Shown: positions 51,545 to 61,375, counted from the stretch's first letter. The stretch is 64,000 nt of DNA from Pedobacter foliorum (GCF_013266735.1 NZ_JABSNU010000003.1:620001-684000), one strand, 5' to 3'. The notes: generated from the letters alone by a model not told the origin. Numbers and translations: made by a program.

Positions 51545-52123
51545 ATGAAAACAATCGCAATTAGCGGTTCTCCAAGAGAGAACGTAGGGAAACGCGATGC
51601 TAAAGAGCTTCGCTACGAAGGTAAAGTTCCTGCAGTATTGTATGGTGGTAAAGAACAAGCACATTTTGCTGTAGTAACTACTGAATTAAAGGATGCTATT
51701 TATACTCCTGAAGCTAACTTTGTTGAAATCACTTTAGGTGGTTCAAAAATCAAAGCTATCATCAAAGAATTACAATTTCACCCATTAACGGACTTATTAT
51801 TACATGTAGATTTTCTTCAGTTATTTGATGACAAAGAAATCCTTATGGAAATCCCAGTTAAAATAACCGGAACTTCTCCAGGTGTTAAAATGGGTGGTAA
51901 ACTAGTTCAAAAATTACGTAAACTTCGTGTTAAAGCATTGCCTGCAAACATGCCACAAACTATTGAAGTTAGTATTGCGAAATTAGAAGTAGGTAACCTA
52001 TTCCGTGTTCGTGATCTTCAAAAAGGTGAATACGTTATTACTAACACTCCTGAAGATACTATCGTTTCAGTTGGTATGTCAAGAGCGTTAAAACAAGCAG
52101 AACAAGTAGCTAACAAGAAATAA
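51545..52123 (+). CDS. rplY: 50S ribosomal protein L25, long (Ctc) form
   Basis: A 192-residue L25/Ctc protein that binds 5S rRNA. The N-terminal L25 barrel (about 1-90: GSPRENVGKRDAKELRYEGKVPAVLYGG, HPLTDLLLHVDFLQL) is followed by the Ctc C-terminal domain (about 95-180: IPVKITGTSPGVKMGGKLVQKLRKLRVKALP). The two-domain length separates it from the short E. coli L25. A terminator follows. Confidence 0.95.
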   Translation: MKTIAISGSPRENVGKRDAKELRYEGKVPAVLYGGKEQAHFAVVTTELKDAIYTPEANFVEITLGGSKIKAIIKELQFHPLTDLLLHVDFLQLFDDKEILMEIPVKITGTSPGVKMGGKLVQKLRKLRVKALPANMPQTIEVSIAKLEVGNLFRVRDLQKGEYVITNTPEDTIVSVGMSRALKQAEQVANKK

Positions 52124-52141
52124 TTCGAATTAGCTAAACAT

Positions 52142-52180
52142 AAAAAAAGCAGTACTAAGATAATTAGTGCTGCTTTTTTT
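52142..52180 (+). terminator. Intrinsic terminator after rplY
   Basis: Stem AGCAGTACTAA/TTAGTGCTGCT (one G-T pair) flanked by A7 and T7, 19 bp after the rplY stop. Confidence 0.88.
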
Positions 52181-52221
52181 GTGAAAATAGACTAATAGAA
52201 AACCTATGTCGTGTAAACTAT

Positions 52222-52229
52222 TATCTTTG
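52222..52229 (+). promoter_or_regulatory. -7 promoter box of pth
   Basis: TATCTTTG ends five bases before the pth ATG; -33 box not obvious. Suggests a very short or absent leader. Confidence 0.45.
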
Positions 52230-52234
52230 CAATA

Positions 52235-52795
52235 ATGAAATACTTAATTGTTGGTTTGGGGAACATAGGCCCTGAATATGCATACACCAGGCATAATATC
52301 GGATTTAATATAGCGGACGAGTTAGTGAAACAGCTGGGAGGTACTTTTTCTAATTTACGACTTGCTTATTATTCTGAAGTTTCGTTTAAAGGGAAAAAAA
52401 TGCACGTAATTAAGCCAACAACTTTTATGAATTTAAGCGGTAAGGCTGTAAATTATTGGATGCACGAGCTAAGAATTCCATTAGAGAATGTATTGGTAAT
52501 TGTAGATGATCTCGCTTTACCTTTGGGGAAGCTTAGATTAAAAATGCAAGGAAGCAGCGCCGGACATAATGGCCTAAGAAGTATCGAGGGCTTATGCGGC
52601 GGACAAGGCTACCCGCGATTACGTTTTGGTATTGGTGATGACTTCCCAAAAGGCAGACAAGCCGACTATGTCTTATCAAATTTTGATAAGGATGAGCAAC
52701 CGGAGTTGCCGGCACTTATAGATACTAGCATTGAATTAATTAAAAGCTTTGTAACTATCGGACCAGCAAAAACGATGACTGCCTTTAATAAGTAG
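52235..52795 (+). CDS. pth: Peptidyl-tRNA hydrolase
   Basis: Releases peptides from stalled peptidyl-tRNA. In 186 residues the motifs are GLGNIGPEYAYTRHNIGF with catalytic His20, KPTTFMNLSGKAV near 62, VIVDDLALPLGKLRLK near 89-104 and GSSAGHNGLRSIE near 107. The gene has its own promoter box after the rplY terminator. Its last 11 bp overlap the 3' end of the convergent hybrid-kinase gene. Confidence 0.96.
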   Translation: MKYLIVGLGNIGPEYAYTRHNIGFNIADELVKQLGGTFSNLRLAYYSEVSFKGKKMHVIKPTTFMNLSGKAVNYWMHELRIPLENVLVIVDDLALPLGKLRLKMQGSSAGHNGLRSIEGLCGGQGYPRLRFGIGDDFPKGRQADYVLSNFDKDEQPELPALIDTSIELIKSFVTIGPAKTMTAFNK

Positions 52796-54374
52796 TGGTG
52801 TATTTGGTTATTTTTTCGTGAAGGGTTACCAGTTCAAAAGGCTTACTTATTACATCATTTGCACCGGCATCCATAGCTGTTTTGGTGTCGGTTTCCATAA
52901 CTGCTGCTGAGAAAGTAATAATTGGGATGTTTTCCTTTCCTTGAGCATAGCCTTCTCTAATCAGCTTTATAGCATCCAGACCATTTAATACAGGCATAAA
53001 TGTATCCATCAGAATAAGGTCGTAATCATTCTCCTTAAGCTTATTGATTGCATCTTTACCATTCTCTACAACATCTGTATCAATCATCCAATCTTTTAAG
53101 ATTTTCACAATTAAGAATTTATTGATGGGATTATCTTCAGCAACAAGAATTTTAATGTTATTAAAGGGAGTGAAGTTTTCTTTAATGACTTTTTGAACAG
53201 GGGATACCTCTTTTACAACCTCATACCAGTTTGTAAAACAAAAGGTACTTCCTTTGCCCTCTTCACTAAATACCTCCAAGTGACCACCTTTAAGTTTAGC
53301 CAGATTTTTCACTATAGATAAGCCCAAGCCGGTGCCACCAAATTTCACGGTAGTTTGCTCATCAGCTTGTTCAAAGGTTTCGAATATTTTGTCAATGTTC
53401 TCCGGAGCTATCCCAATTCCTGTATCTACTACAGAAAAGCGAACTCTAATATTATTGCCCTTATGGTCTATAATTTCTACTTTTAAGGTAACACCACCTT
53501 GAGATGTAAACTTTATTGCGTTTCCAATCAGATTCATTAAAATCTGGTTTAAACGCAATGAATCTGCAAGAACATGGGTAGGCAATTCGCGATCTATTTC
53601 AATATCTAAGTCAAGTTTTTTTTCTTTGGCTCTTATGCGTAAAAGATTAATGACTGAATTGCATATGTTCACAATGTCGGTAGGAGTTCGGTTAATTCTA
53701 AACTTACCAGCTTCGATTTTTGATAAATCCAATATATCATTAATAACACCCAATAATGAACTAGAAGATATTTCAAGTAAAGAGATCATTTCTCTTTGCT
53801 CCTCTGTTAATTCCGTTCTTTCTAACAAATGAGCCAAACCAATAATCCCATTAATAGGAGTACGTATCTCATGACTCATATTGGCAAGAAAGTTTTCTTT
53901 TATTCTTTTACCTTGTTCAGCTTCTTCTTTAGCCTTTATGAGCTCTTTCTGATAAGCTTCAAGTTCTTTATTCTTCGCCTTTATTTCGCGTTGATTTCTT
54001 ACAAACTGAATAAATGAATCAACTTTTGCCGAGGTAATAAAAGGATCAAGTGGTTTGTACAAATAATCAACTGCACCTGTATTTAATCCCTTTACCGCAT
54101 ATTTTGTTTCTTTAGAAATAGCGGTAACAAAAATGATCAATATGTCTTTAGTACGAGGGTTGCTTTTTAGTATTTCAACAAGCTCAAATCCGTCCATTTC
54201 TGGCATTTGAACATCAACTAAGGCTATGGCAATATCCATTTCCCAGGATATTCTAAGCGCTTCATTTGGATTTGTTGTACTTATTAAATTAATATCATTT
54301 CTCTGCAATAGAGCCTCAAGCGCTATTATATTTTCAGGTCTGTCATCAACAATCAATATGTTAATCTTCTCCAT
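52785..54374 (-). CDS. Hybrid response regulator-histidine kinase (REC-HisKA-HATPase-REC)
   Basis: A 529-residue soluble signalling protein without membrane segments. The N-terminal receiver domain (about 4-120) has its phosphoacceptor in ALVDVQMPEMDG (Asp54). A coiled linker (130-165) leads to HisKA with NMSHEIRTPING near 165-175, and a HATPase domain (about 275-390) has NLIGNAIKFT, DTGIGI and GGTGLGLSIV. The C-terminal receiver (about 405-525) has LILMDTFMP. It is the last gene of the kinase-cheR group and starts 26 bp after cheR. The N-terminal receiver makes it a likely downstream relay of the larger kinase. Confidence 0.9.
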   Translation of the reverse strand: MEKINILIVDDRPENIIALEALLQRNDINLISTTNPNEALRISWEMDIAIALVDVQMPEMDGFELVEILKSNPRTKDILIIFVTAISKETKYAVKGLNTGAVDYLYKPLDPFITSAKVDSFIQFVRNQREIKAKNKELEAYQKELIKAKEEAEQGKRIKENFLANMSHEIRTPINGIIGLAHLLERTELTEEQREMISLLEISSSSLLGVINDILDLSKIEAGKFRINRTPTDIVNICNSVINLLRIRAKEKKLDLDIEIDRELPTHVLADSLRLNQILMNLIGNAIKFTSQGGVTLKVEIIDHKGNNIRVRFSVVDTGIGIAPENIDKIFETFEQADEQTTVKFGGTGLGLSIVKNLAKLKGGHLEVFSEEGKGSTFCFTNWYEVVKEVSPVQKVIKENFTPFNNIKILVAEDNPINKFLIVKILKDWMIDTDVVENGKDAINKLKENDYDLILMDTFMPVLNGLDAIKLIREGYAQGKENIPIITFSAAVMETDTKTAMDAGANDVISKPFELVTLHEKITKYTTTY

Positions 54375-54400
54375 GGTTTATCTAATCTGAGTGTTAATGC

Positions 54401-55225
54401 TTAACCTACTTTTTGGTAAATGTTGTTTTTTTTATCAATGGTTTTAAACCGCCCTATTTCTGTACTTCTCAAAGTCTCTTTTGAACCTAAACATAAAAAA
54501 CCAAAATTAGCTAAACTATTGTAAAATAGTTCAATTACTCTTTTTTGTAGTTCTGTATTAAAATAGATAAGAACATTACGGCACGATATTACTTGAAATT
54601 CGTTGAAAACGCCATCCGAAGCTAGATTATGGACCGAGAACAATACATTTTTTTTTAAAGAATGATTGATTTTTGCAGCATCATATTTAGCCGTATAGTA
54701 GTCTGATAGCGTATGTATAGTTCCTGTTTTATGGAAGTTTTCAGAATATTGCTTCATTTTTTGCAAATCGTATATACCATCTCTGGCATACTCCAAAACG
54801 TCCACATTAATATCTGTTCCATAAAAAAAACATCTTTCATATAAATTCTCTTCTGAGAACAATATCGCAAATGAATAAAGTTCTTCACCGGTAGAGCAAC
54901 CTGCGTTCCAAACTTTAATTCTTTGATAAGATCTTAAGTAAGGGATTACATTAGTGGCAACAGATTTATAAAATTGAGGATCTCTGAACATTTCAGTCAC
55001 GTTTACAGTAACCTCAACTAAAAAAGATTCAAAGTAATCTGGGTCATTTGTTAGAAGTATTCTTAGATCAAAAAGAGAGAGTTTTTGAAGCTGCATAATT
55101 CTGGTAACCCTACGCTTCAGAGAAGCGGCCGAGTAATCTCCAAAGTCAAAACCATGTACGTTCCTGATAAAATCAACAAGGTCTGTCAGTTCTTCATATG
55201 TTATGGTATCTGATGGATGATTCAT
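54401..55225 (-). CDS. CheR-type protein-glutamate methyltransferase without chemotaxis partners
   Basis: A 274-residue CheR protein. The N-terminal helical domain (about 10-70, TYEELTDLVDFIRNVHGFDFGDYSAASLKRRVTRIMQ) is followed by the SAM-binding fold with VTEMFRDPQFY, IKVWNAGCSTGEELYSFAIL (about 122-142), FYGTDINVDVLEYAR and ISCRNVLIYFN. Its ATG begins one base after the stop of the hybrid-kinase gene, so the two are coupled. No cheB, chemoreceptor, cheA or cheW gene is in the window, so its role is in the kinase pathway, not in swimming chemotaxis (inference). Confidence 0.9.
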   Translation of the reverse strand: MNHPSDTITYEELTDLVDFIRNVHGFDFGDYSAASLKRRVTRIMQLQKLSLFDLRILLTNDPDYFESFLVEVTVNVTEMFRDPQFYKSVATNVIPYLRSYQRIKVWNAGCSTGEELYSFAILFSEENLYERCFFYGTDINVDVLEYARDGIYDLQKMKQYSENFHKTGTIHTLSDYYTAKYDAAKINHSLKKNVLFSVHNLASDGVFNEFQVISCRNVLIYFNTELQKRVIELFYNSLANFGFLCLGSKETLRSTEIGRFKTIDKKNNIYQKVG

Positions 55226-55226
55226 A

Positions 55227-58200
55227 TTAACTTAGCCAAACTCTTAACATTGATAACAGTTTGTCCATGTCTACCGGTTTAGAAATATAATCATTTGCAC
55301 CGGCTTCGATACATTTCTCTCTGTCATTTTTCATAGCTTTTGCAGTTAAGGCAATGATTGGAAGTTTTGCAAATCGTTTCTCTGTTCTAATTGCTTTCAT
55401 AGCTTCGTAACCATCCATTTCAGGCATCATAATATCCATAAGAACAAGATCTATTTGTTCAGTTTCTGCTAATTTTTCAAGTGCTTCTCGTCCGTTATTT
55501 GCAATTACAATATTCATATCATAGAGTTGCAATGCACTGGATAGCGCAAAAATATTACGCATATCATCATCCGTTATTAGCACGGTTTTATCTTTTAATG
55601 CTTTTTCAATGGTAGCTGCGCCTTTACTTTTACTTTGCGTTTGAACGGTAAGCTTGTCGTCTTGCTTAAGTTTGTTCATGAAAAGACTTACTTCATCAAT
55701 TAATCTGTCATTTGATTTGTTAGACTTCAAAACCATGGCCTCAGTGTATTTCATAATATGAGCCATTTTTTCGTCGCTTAATTCCATTGCTGTATTTATA
55801 ATTACAGGAACATGAACCAAGGCAGGTTTTGCCTTAATCATATCCAATAAATCAAATCCTGAAATATCCGGAAGTTTTAGATCCAAAATAATGCAATCAA
55901 AAGTATATTTATCTAAAAATGCTAAAGCTTCTTTACCGGTAAAAGCTTGTTTTACATCTACACCTTTTTCTGTAAGCTGCTGAGTTAAAACTTTGCTATG
56001 TAGTTCTTGATCTTCAATTACCAATACAGTATTAAAATTATATTTTATATAAGCAGAGCTAAGTAACTCAAATGCCTCATCAAGTCGATCCTTTTCAATA
56101 GGCTTTTTAAGGAAGCCTATTGCACCTTCTTTTTTAGCTTTACTTTCTTTTTCATTGCCCGCCGACATCATATGCACAGGGATGTGTTTAGTTCTTGGGT
56201 CTGCCTTTAGCTTTTTAAGTATTGTCCAGCCATCCATAACTGGAAGCATAATGTCAAGTACAATTGCATCTGGTAAATGCGAAATGGCCATCTCGAGGCC
56301 TATATCTCCACTATGGGCGAGAAGTGGTTTAAATCCTTTTTCAATTGCATAGTCATTTAGCACATCTGCAAAAACAACATCGTCTTCAACAATTAATAAG
56401 GTTTGCGTAGTGCTATTTTTAACTGGATGCAATGCTGGTTCCGGAACAGATGGAGTAACTTTAACTTCTTCGCTTAAGTGATTAATTATTTGCTGAGGAG
56501 TATTTATTGGGTTTTCTTCCGGAATAAATAATGTAAATGTACTTCCTAAGCCAGGTTCACTTTGAACCTGAATTTCACCGCCAAGTATGTAAGAAAGTTC
56601 TTTACTTATTGATAACCCAAGACCGGTACCTCCATATTTTCTGCTTGTAGATCCGTCGGCTTGTTGAAATGCCTCAAAGATTAGCTTCTGCTTATCTTCT
56701 GGAATTCCAATTCCTGTGTCTTTTACAACAATTGCTATTATATTCTTGTTAGAATTTCTTAATTGCTCAGAATAAAAGTGAGTGTTTCTTGACGTATTTT
56801 CTATACTGAGTGATATTTCGCCGTGCTCAGGAGTAAATTTAAAAGCATTTGATAATAGATTCTTTACAATCTGCTCAACTCTTGATAGGTCTGTGAGTAT
56901 TGCTGCTGGTAAACCTTGTTCAACGGTAGTTTTAAATGTGATTTTTTTGCTTCTGGCAAGCTCACCAAACAATGATTCCATATCTTGTTTAATGGAATCA
57001 GGTTTAACAGGTTCAATTGTAAGATCTATTTTGCCTGACTCAATTTTAGAAAGGTCGAGAATATCATTAATAAGTGTTAAAAGATCGGAGCCGGCATTGT
57101 GTATAACACCAGCATATTTAATTTGATCTTCATTTAAATTCTCTGGTCTGTTCTCTTTTAATATTCTTGCCAGAATTAGAATGCTATTTAATGGCGTCCT
57201 TAATTCATGACTCATATTAGCCAAAAATTCAGATTTATATTTACTGGAAATTTCGAGCTCTTCCGCCTTTAAACTCATCGCCTCACGGGCCTGGTTTACA
57301 AGGATATTACGTTCCTCAAGTAATTGTGCTTTTTCCTCAAGTTCAGCATTGGTCTGGCGTAGTTCTTCTTGTTGAACCCTAAGCTCTTCTTCTGATGCTT
57401 GGAGTTGTTCTGATTTGTATACTAACTCTTCGTTTGTTGTACGCAGTTCTTCCTGTTGGCTTTCCAGTTCCTCTGCCTGTTGCTGGGTTTGTTCAAATAA
57501 GGCTCTTAGTTTAACTCGGGCTACTGCACTATTTATCCCTACCCCAATACTCTCGGATATTGTATTTAAAAATAATAGTACAGATGAGTCCGGTTCTTTG
57601 TTTAGACCTAACTCTATTACAGCAAGCGTTTCGTCTTCAAATAATATGGGAAGAAGGAATATGGAGCTAGGTAGCGTATTTCCTAAACCTGATTGAATTT
57701 TAATGTAATCAGTTGGGACATTGCTAAGGAGTTTTGGTTGCTTTTCAAAGGCAGTTTGACCAACAAGTCCTTCACCAAATTGATATTCTTTTATTGAACC
57801 TTTTGCGATTTCGAATGCATAACCGCTAATAAATTTAATAGTCTTTTTTGTACCGTTCACCAAAAACAACGACCCCATAGGAGCATTTATGTAGTTACAT
57901 ATTGATGTTACTATTTTAGTACACATTTCCTCAACTTCTTGCTCTCCCCTCATGGCCTCGTTAACAGTTGTTGCTCCAGAAAGCAGCCAGTTTTTTTGTT
58001 CGTTTTCGGCCGAGATTCTTTCTAATTCAAGGTTTGAATCTCTAATTTGTTTTTCTGTCAGTTTTTGTTGATCAAAAGTTTTTCGGATGTAAGAGAATAG
58101 AAAGAGGATTAAGCAAAAAATAATTATAGCACTTGCTAAAACTACCCATTCACTTTGTTTACTGCTTTCAACAATTGCTGATTTTCTTTTTCCGAGTAAT

Positions 58201-58700
58201 TGAATTTCAACCTGAATAATCTGATTCCCTGTTTTTAAAATCTGATTCTTGTAAAATTGGCCTAAACCTGTCATTACTCTTAATGCGGCAGCTTCTTTTC
58301 CTTTAGAATCATAAATACGTAACACTTCTCTCATCTCATCAATCTTAGTATGGGCATACTGATTTAGAGAATCAATCCTGATTTGTTGCTCGGGATTATC
58401 ACTTGTTAATTTTTTTAATTCAGCTATTGTTGGTAAAATTTTTGAAGAATTAACATTGTAAGGATTGAGGTGCTGTCTATCTCCAGATAAAACGAATCCG
58501 CGGATTCCTGTTTCAGAATTTAAAACCTGAAATTCAATATCTTTTGCCAAGTTGATAACGTCGTAGGTATGGCTTTGCCACCTTGTATCTTTGCTTAGCT
58601 TATCAATGCTTAGATATGATGTAATTGCAGATACCAAAACAAATAACAAGGACACTGCGAATCCCGTTAATACCTGTTGTTTAAAAGATAATTTAAACAT
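55227..58700 (-). CDS. Large hybrid sensor kinase: CHASE3, GAF, HisKA, HATPase, three receivers
   Basis: A 1157-residue membrane sensor. A helix at about 12-32, a CHASE3 periplasmic domain (about 35-180, NSETGIRGFVLSGD) and a second helix (about 185-205) lead to a GAF domain (about 240-395, GSLFLVNGTKKTIKF, FGEGLVGQTA). A Gln/Glu-rich coiled coil (about 400-490) follows. HisKA is marked by NMSHELRTPLN near 495, and HATPase by NLLSNAFKFT, DTGIGIP and GGTGLGLSIS. Three receivers end the protein, with IVLDIMLPVMDG, CIILDLKLPDISG and LVLMDIMMPEMDG. It begins the kinase-cheR-kinase group. The number of receivers suggests integration of several phosphoryl inputs or outputs. Confidence 0.92.
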   Translation of the reverse strand: MFKLSFKQQVLTGFAVSLLFVLVSAITSYLSIDKLSKDTRWQSHTYDVINLAKDIEFQVLNSETGIRGFVLSGDRQHLNPYNVNSSKILPTIAELKKLTSDNPEQQIRIDSLNQYAHTKIDEMREVLRIYDSKGKEAAALRVMTGLGQFYKNQILKTGNQIIQVEIQLLGKRKSAIVESSKQSEWVVLASAIIIFCLILFLFSYIRKTFDQQKLTEKQIRDSNLELERISAENEQKNWLLSGATTVNEAMRGEQEVEEMCTKIVTSICNYINAPMGSLFLVNGTKKTIKFISGYAFEIAKGSIKEYQFGEGLVGQTAFEKQPKLLSNVPTDYIKIQSGLGNTLPSSIFLLPILFEDETLAVIELGLNKEPDSSVLLFLNTISESIGVGINSAVARVKLRALFEQTQQQAEELESQQEELRTTNEELVYKSEQLQASEEELRVQQEELRQTNAELEEKAQLLEERNILVNQAREAMSLKAEELEISSKYKSEFLANMSHELRTPLNSILILARILKENRPENLNEDQIKYAGVIHNAGSDLLTLINDILDLSKIESGKIDLTIEPVKPDSIKQDMESLFGELARSKKITFKTTVEQGLPAAILTDLSRVEQIVKNLLSNAFKFTPEHGEISLSIENTSRNTHFYSEQLRNSNKNIIAIVVKDTGIGIPEDKQKLIFEAFQQADGSTSRKYGGTGLGLSISKELSYILGGEIQVQSEPGLGSTFTLFIPEENPINTPQQIINHLSEEVKVTPSVPEPALHPVKNSTTQTLLIVEDDVVFADVLNDYAIEKGFKPLLAHSGDIGLEMAISHLPDAIVLDIMLPVMDGWTILKKLKADPRTKHIPVHMMSAGNEKESKAKKEGAIGFLKKPIEKDRLDEAFELLSSAYIKYNFNTVLVIEDQELHSKVLTQQLTEKGVDVKQAFTGKEALAFLDKYTFDCIILDLKLPDISGFDLLDMIKAKPALVHVPVIINTAMELSDEKMAHIMKYTEAMVLKSNKSNDRLIDEVSLFMNKLKQDDKLTVQTQSKSKGAATIEKALKDKTVLITDDDMRNIFALSSALQLYDMNIVIANNGREALEKLAETEQIDLVLMDIMMPEMDGYEAMKAIRTEKRFAKLPIIALTAKAMKNDREKCIEAGANDYISKPVDMDKLLSMLRVWLS

Positions 58701-58789
58701 ATTATAAGTTAATAAGTATAGAAGTAATTAAAAATAAATACAATGATAGCGCTTGTTAAGACAAGTTAGGTAACTATTTAAATATAAAT

Positions 58790-59476
58790 TTAATGTAATT
58801 CTCTTAAACATTGAGAATAAGTTACTCCGATTGGAATGGTCTCTTGATTGATCCAGATTTGTGATCGATCAAATTTGGTGATTTTATTTTTTGCGACTAT
58901 AAAAGCACGGTGGGTTCTTATAAATTTACCTGCAGGTAATAGTAATAACATATCGCCAATTGGTATTCTAGTGCTCAGAAGAGGGTTGTTGGTAAGGTGT
59001 ACAAGTGTATAGTTTCCAGAAGCTTCTATAAATAGAATGTCTTCAATATGTACTTTTATTTGCTCATAGCCATCCTTAATAAAAATTGTTGCCGGCTGTT
59101 CTTCAGTTTCTAAATGATTTCTAAGGTTATAAATTTCCTGGGCTTTGTTACAACCTTTTAAAAAGCGGGGCAATGAAAATGGTTTTAGTAAATAGTCAAC
59201 TGCATCTAATTCAAAACCTTTAACCGCATGTTCAGAATATGCTGTGGTAAAAATTACCATTGGAGGGTTTGTTAAGATGTTTAGAAAATCAATGCCGCTG
59301 ATGTCAGGCATCTTGATGTCAAGAAAAATTAAGTCTACTTTGTTTTTCTGCAAGTAAGTGATGGCTTCAAACGCATTTGTGAAAGTGGCTTTCAATTCAA
59401 TAAAGGGTACTTTAGATGCGTGTACTTTTACTACATCTAAGGCAATGGGTTCGTCATCTATTGCAATAGCAATCAT
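58790..59476 (-). CDS. LytTR-family response regulator
   Basis: A 228-residue transcriptional regulator. The receiver domain (about 1-118) has the acidic pair in AIDDEP, the phosphoacceptor Asp53 in FLDIKMPDISG, and TTAYSEHAVKGFELDAVDYLLKPF. A LytTR DNA-binding domain (about 125-228) has IFIKDGYEQIKVHIEDILFIEASGNYTLVHL and FIRTHRAFIVAKNKI. It starts 8 bp after the stop of the LytS-type kinase gene, forming a two-component system. Target genes are unknown. Confidence 0.93.
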   Translation of the reverse strand: MIAIAIDDEPIALDVVKVHASKVPFIELKATFTNAFEAITYLQKNKVDLIFLDIKMPDISGIDFLNILTNPPMVIFTTAYSEHAVKGFELDAVDYLLKPFSLPRFLKGCNKAQEIYNLRNHLETEEQPATIFIKDGYEQIKVHIEDILFIEASGNYTLVHLTNNPLLSTRIPIGDMLLLLPAGKFIRTHRAFIVAKNKITKFDRSQIWINQETIPIGVTYSQCLRELH

Positions 59477-59484
59477 GCCCTAAA

Positions 59485-60879
59485 TTAGTGATTATTGGTC
59501 AACTGAAGTGTTAAGTGGACAAAAAATTCCTTTGCATTTTCTCTGATGATCAATTCGTGACTATTAGGGTACAGAAGTGCCAGACGTTGTTTTACATTTT
59601 GTAAGCCAATCCCGCTTTTTAATTTTTCCGGGTCATTGTCTGGTTTAGGATGTGTGCTATTGTGAACGTCAAAAAACAGCTTGTTTTCGTGTGTTTGTAG
59701 CGTGATCTTAATATGGGATGGATATTTGAGGCTGATGCCATGTTTAAAAGCATTTTCAACAAATGGGATTAGGAGCATGGGGGTTATTTGAAAATCATTG
59801 AGCTGTTCATCAATTTGAGTTTCAATAGTGATATCTGAAGAAGTTGAAGTTCTTAGTTTTTGAAGAGCAATGTAATTGTTCAAATACTCAACATCCCGTG
59901 ATAGTGAGATTTTATCCTCTACATTTTCCTGAAGCATAAAACGCATCATGTCTCCCAATTTTTGGATGCCTTCTCCTGTGCGTTCGGCATTTTCTTGTAA
60001 TGCGGTTCCATAAAGTGTATTTAGCGCATTGAATAAGAAATGAGGATTAATCTGTGATTTGAGGAAGTTAAGTGTGGCATCAGATTTACCAAGTTCAGTT
60101 TTTAAGGATGTGATTTCTTCAATGTTTTTTCGGTTTCTTGATTTATAGACGTTCCAGGCAAAGATTGGGACTATGAAAAGTTGGATAGCAGGATTGATTC
60201 CCATTAATGGGCCTAAAATATCGGTGTTTTCTATGGAATCGAAGATGCTAAATAAAAGCACTAATATGCCAAAAGAAAGAATTGTGGTTAGAAATGAATA
60301 GCCTGAAAATTTTAGCAAGCGATATTTTTTATCAATCAAATTGGGAATTACAGCGAAAACAAGGATCGCATAATTTGCTATTGCAATTGGTAAAATAAAG
60401 AAGAATGAAGCTCTGATAATTATTGGATTGTTAAGTAACAGTGAGCAAGCCTGCAGAAATATAGTTATTGCAAATAAAACGGTGATGTCGCTGTGAAGCC
60501 AATTTTTTTTATTTTGAAGTTCTCTGCTGAAATAGTTTGCAATCATTTTTACAGACAGTAAGATTAGCAGATAGTGGTCAATAAGGTTTGTAAAAGCACA
60601 AACCTGAATTAGCGTATAAACGAAGAAAATAGCATTCGAGGGGTTGGTGTCCTTTTTTTGTAGCTCAGGCTTAACAAATAATGCAAGAAGAAAATAACAA
60701 GTGGCAGAAATGATATGCCTAAACAGCATATTTACCCAGAAGTTAGGTTCATATGGAATAGGCTGTGGGAAAGTGCTATGGATGTTGACGGCTTGGATAG
60801 CTGAAAATATAAAGACAAATATAATGAGCGCTGTTGCTGTCCATAGCTCAATTTTTGTTGATTCGTTTAGGTTTTTCAT
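59485..60879 (-). CDS. LytS/YehU-type membrane histidine kinase
   Basis: A 464-residue sensor with an N-terminal membrane region of about seven or eight helices (residues 12-245) and no recognisable extracellular domain. A coiled linker (NRKNIEEITSLKTELG) leads to the His_kinase domain with QINPHFLFNALNTLYG near 275-290, which carries the phosphorylated His. The degenerate HATPase (about 355-460) has LLIPFVENAFKHGI and GIGLQNVKQRLALLYP. It is paired with the LytTR regulator 8 bp downstream. Signals for this class are poorly known. Confidence 0.92.
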   Translation of the reverse strand: MKNLNESTKIELWTATALIIFVFIFSAIQAVNIHSTFPQPIPYEPNFWVNMLFRHIISATCYFLLALFVKPELQKKDTNPSNAIFFVYTLIQVCAFTNLIDHYLLILLSVKMIANYFSRELQNKKNWLHSDITVLFAITIFLQACSLLLNNPIIIRASFFFILPIAIANYAILVFAVIPNLIDKKYRLLKFSGYSFLTTILSFGILVLLFSIFDSIENTDILGPLMGINPAIQLFIVPIFAWNVYKSRNRKNIEEITSLKTELGKSDATLNFLKSQINPHFLFNALNTLYGTALQENAERTGEGIQKLGDMMRFMLQENVEDKISLSRDVEYLNNYIALQKLRTSTSSDITIETQIDEQLNDFQITPMLLIPFVENAFKHGISLKYPSHIKITLQTHENKLFFDVHNSTHPKPDNDPEKLKSGIGLQNVKQRLALLYPNSHELIIRENAKEFFVHLTLQLTNNH

Positions 60880-61014
60880 TTATGTAAAATTAAGAGGTTA
60901 ATGATTGTTGATTAATTTTGATGGAGCAATACTACAAAGGCTTTTTCTTTTAAAGTTTAAAATGTGATGAAACCCTAAAAAAATGTGATGAATTATGATT
61001 TGAAATCTTTTTTT

Positions 61015-61022
61015 TAAGTTTG
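61015..61022 (+). promoter_or_regulatory. -7 promoter box of the ArsC-like gene
   Basis: TAAGTTTG ends five bases before the ATG at 61028. Confidence 0.4.
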
Positions 61023-61027
61023 CTAGT

Positions 61028-61375
61028 ATGATCGTATACGGAATACCAAATTGCAATACAGTTAAAAAAGCCATGACTTGGTTGGTTGAAAATGGTTTTA
61101 AATCAGAATTTCATGATTTTAAAAAGAAGGGCATTACTGCCGAAAAATTAAATGAGTGGTGTGATACTTTTGGTTGGGAAATTATGCTTAATAAAAAAGG
61201 TACCACCTGGAAAAAACTAAGTGCTGAAGAACAGCAGGAAGTAAATAGCAAAGAAACTGCCATTAAGGTTTTGCTAATGCATAACAGTGCTATTAAACGT
61301 CCAATAGTAGAGGTAGATGGGAAAGCTGTTCTAGTTAGTTTTAACGAAGAAAATTACCAAAACATTTTAAAATAG
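61028..61375 (+). CDS. ArsC/Spx-family protein, YffB-like
   Basis: A 115-residue thioredoxin-fold protein of the arsenate reductase (ArsC/Spx/YffB) superfamily. The start YGIPNCNTVKKAMTWL has a single Cys9 as in YffB-type members. FHDFKKKGITAEKLNEWCDTFGWEIMLNKKGTTWK and KRPIVEVDGKAVLVSFNEENY complete the family pattern. True ArsC would normally carry a distinct arginine triad and partners, and no ars genes are near, so arsenate reduction should not be assumed. The role may be thiol redox. Confidence 0.85.
   Translation: MIVYGIPNCNTVKKAMTWLVENGFKSEFHDFKKKGITAEKLNEWCDTFGWEIMLNKKGTTWKKLSAEEQQEVNSKETAIKVLLMHNSAIKRPIVEVDGKAVLVSFNEENYQNILK

Noticed and set aside
61028..61375. Arsenate reductase assignment
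   Set aside because: Single-Cys YffB-like pattern and no arsenic genes nearby; kept as an ArsC/Spx-family protein only.
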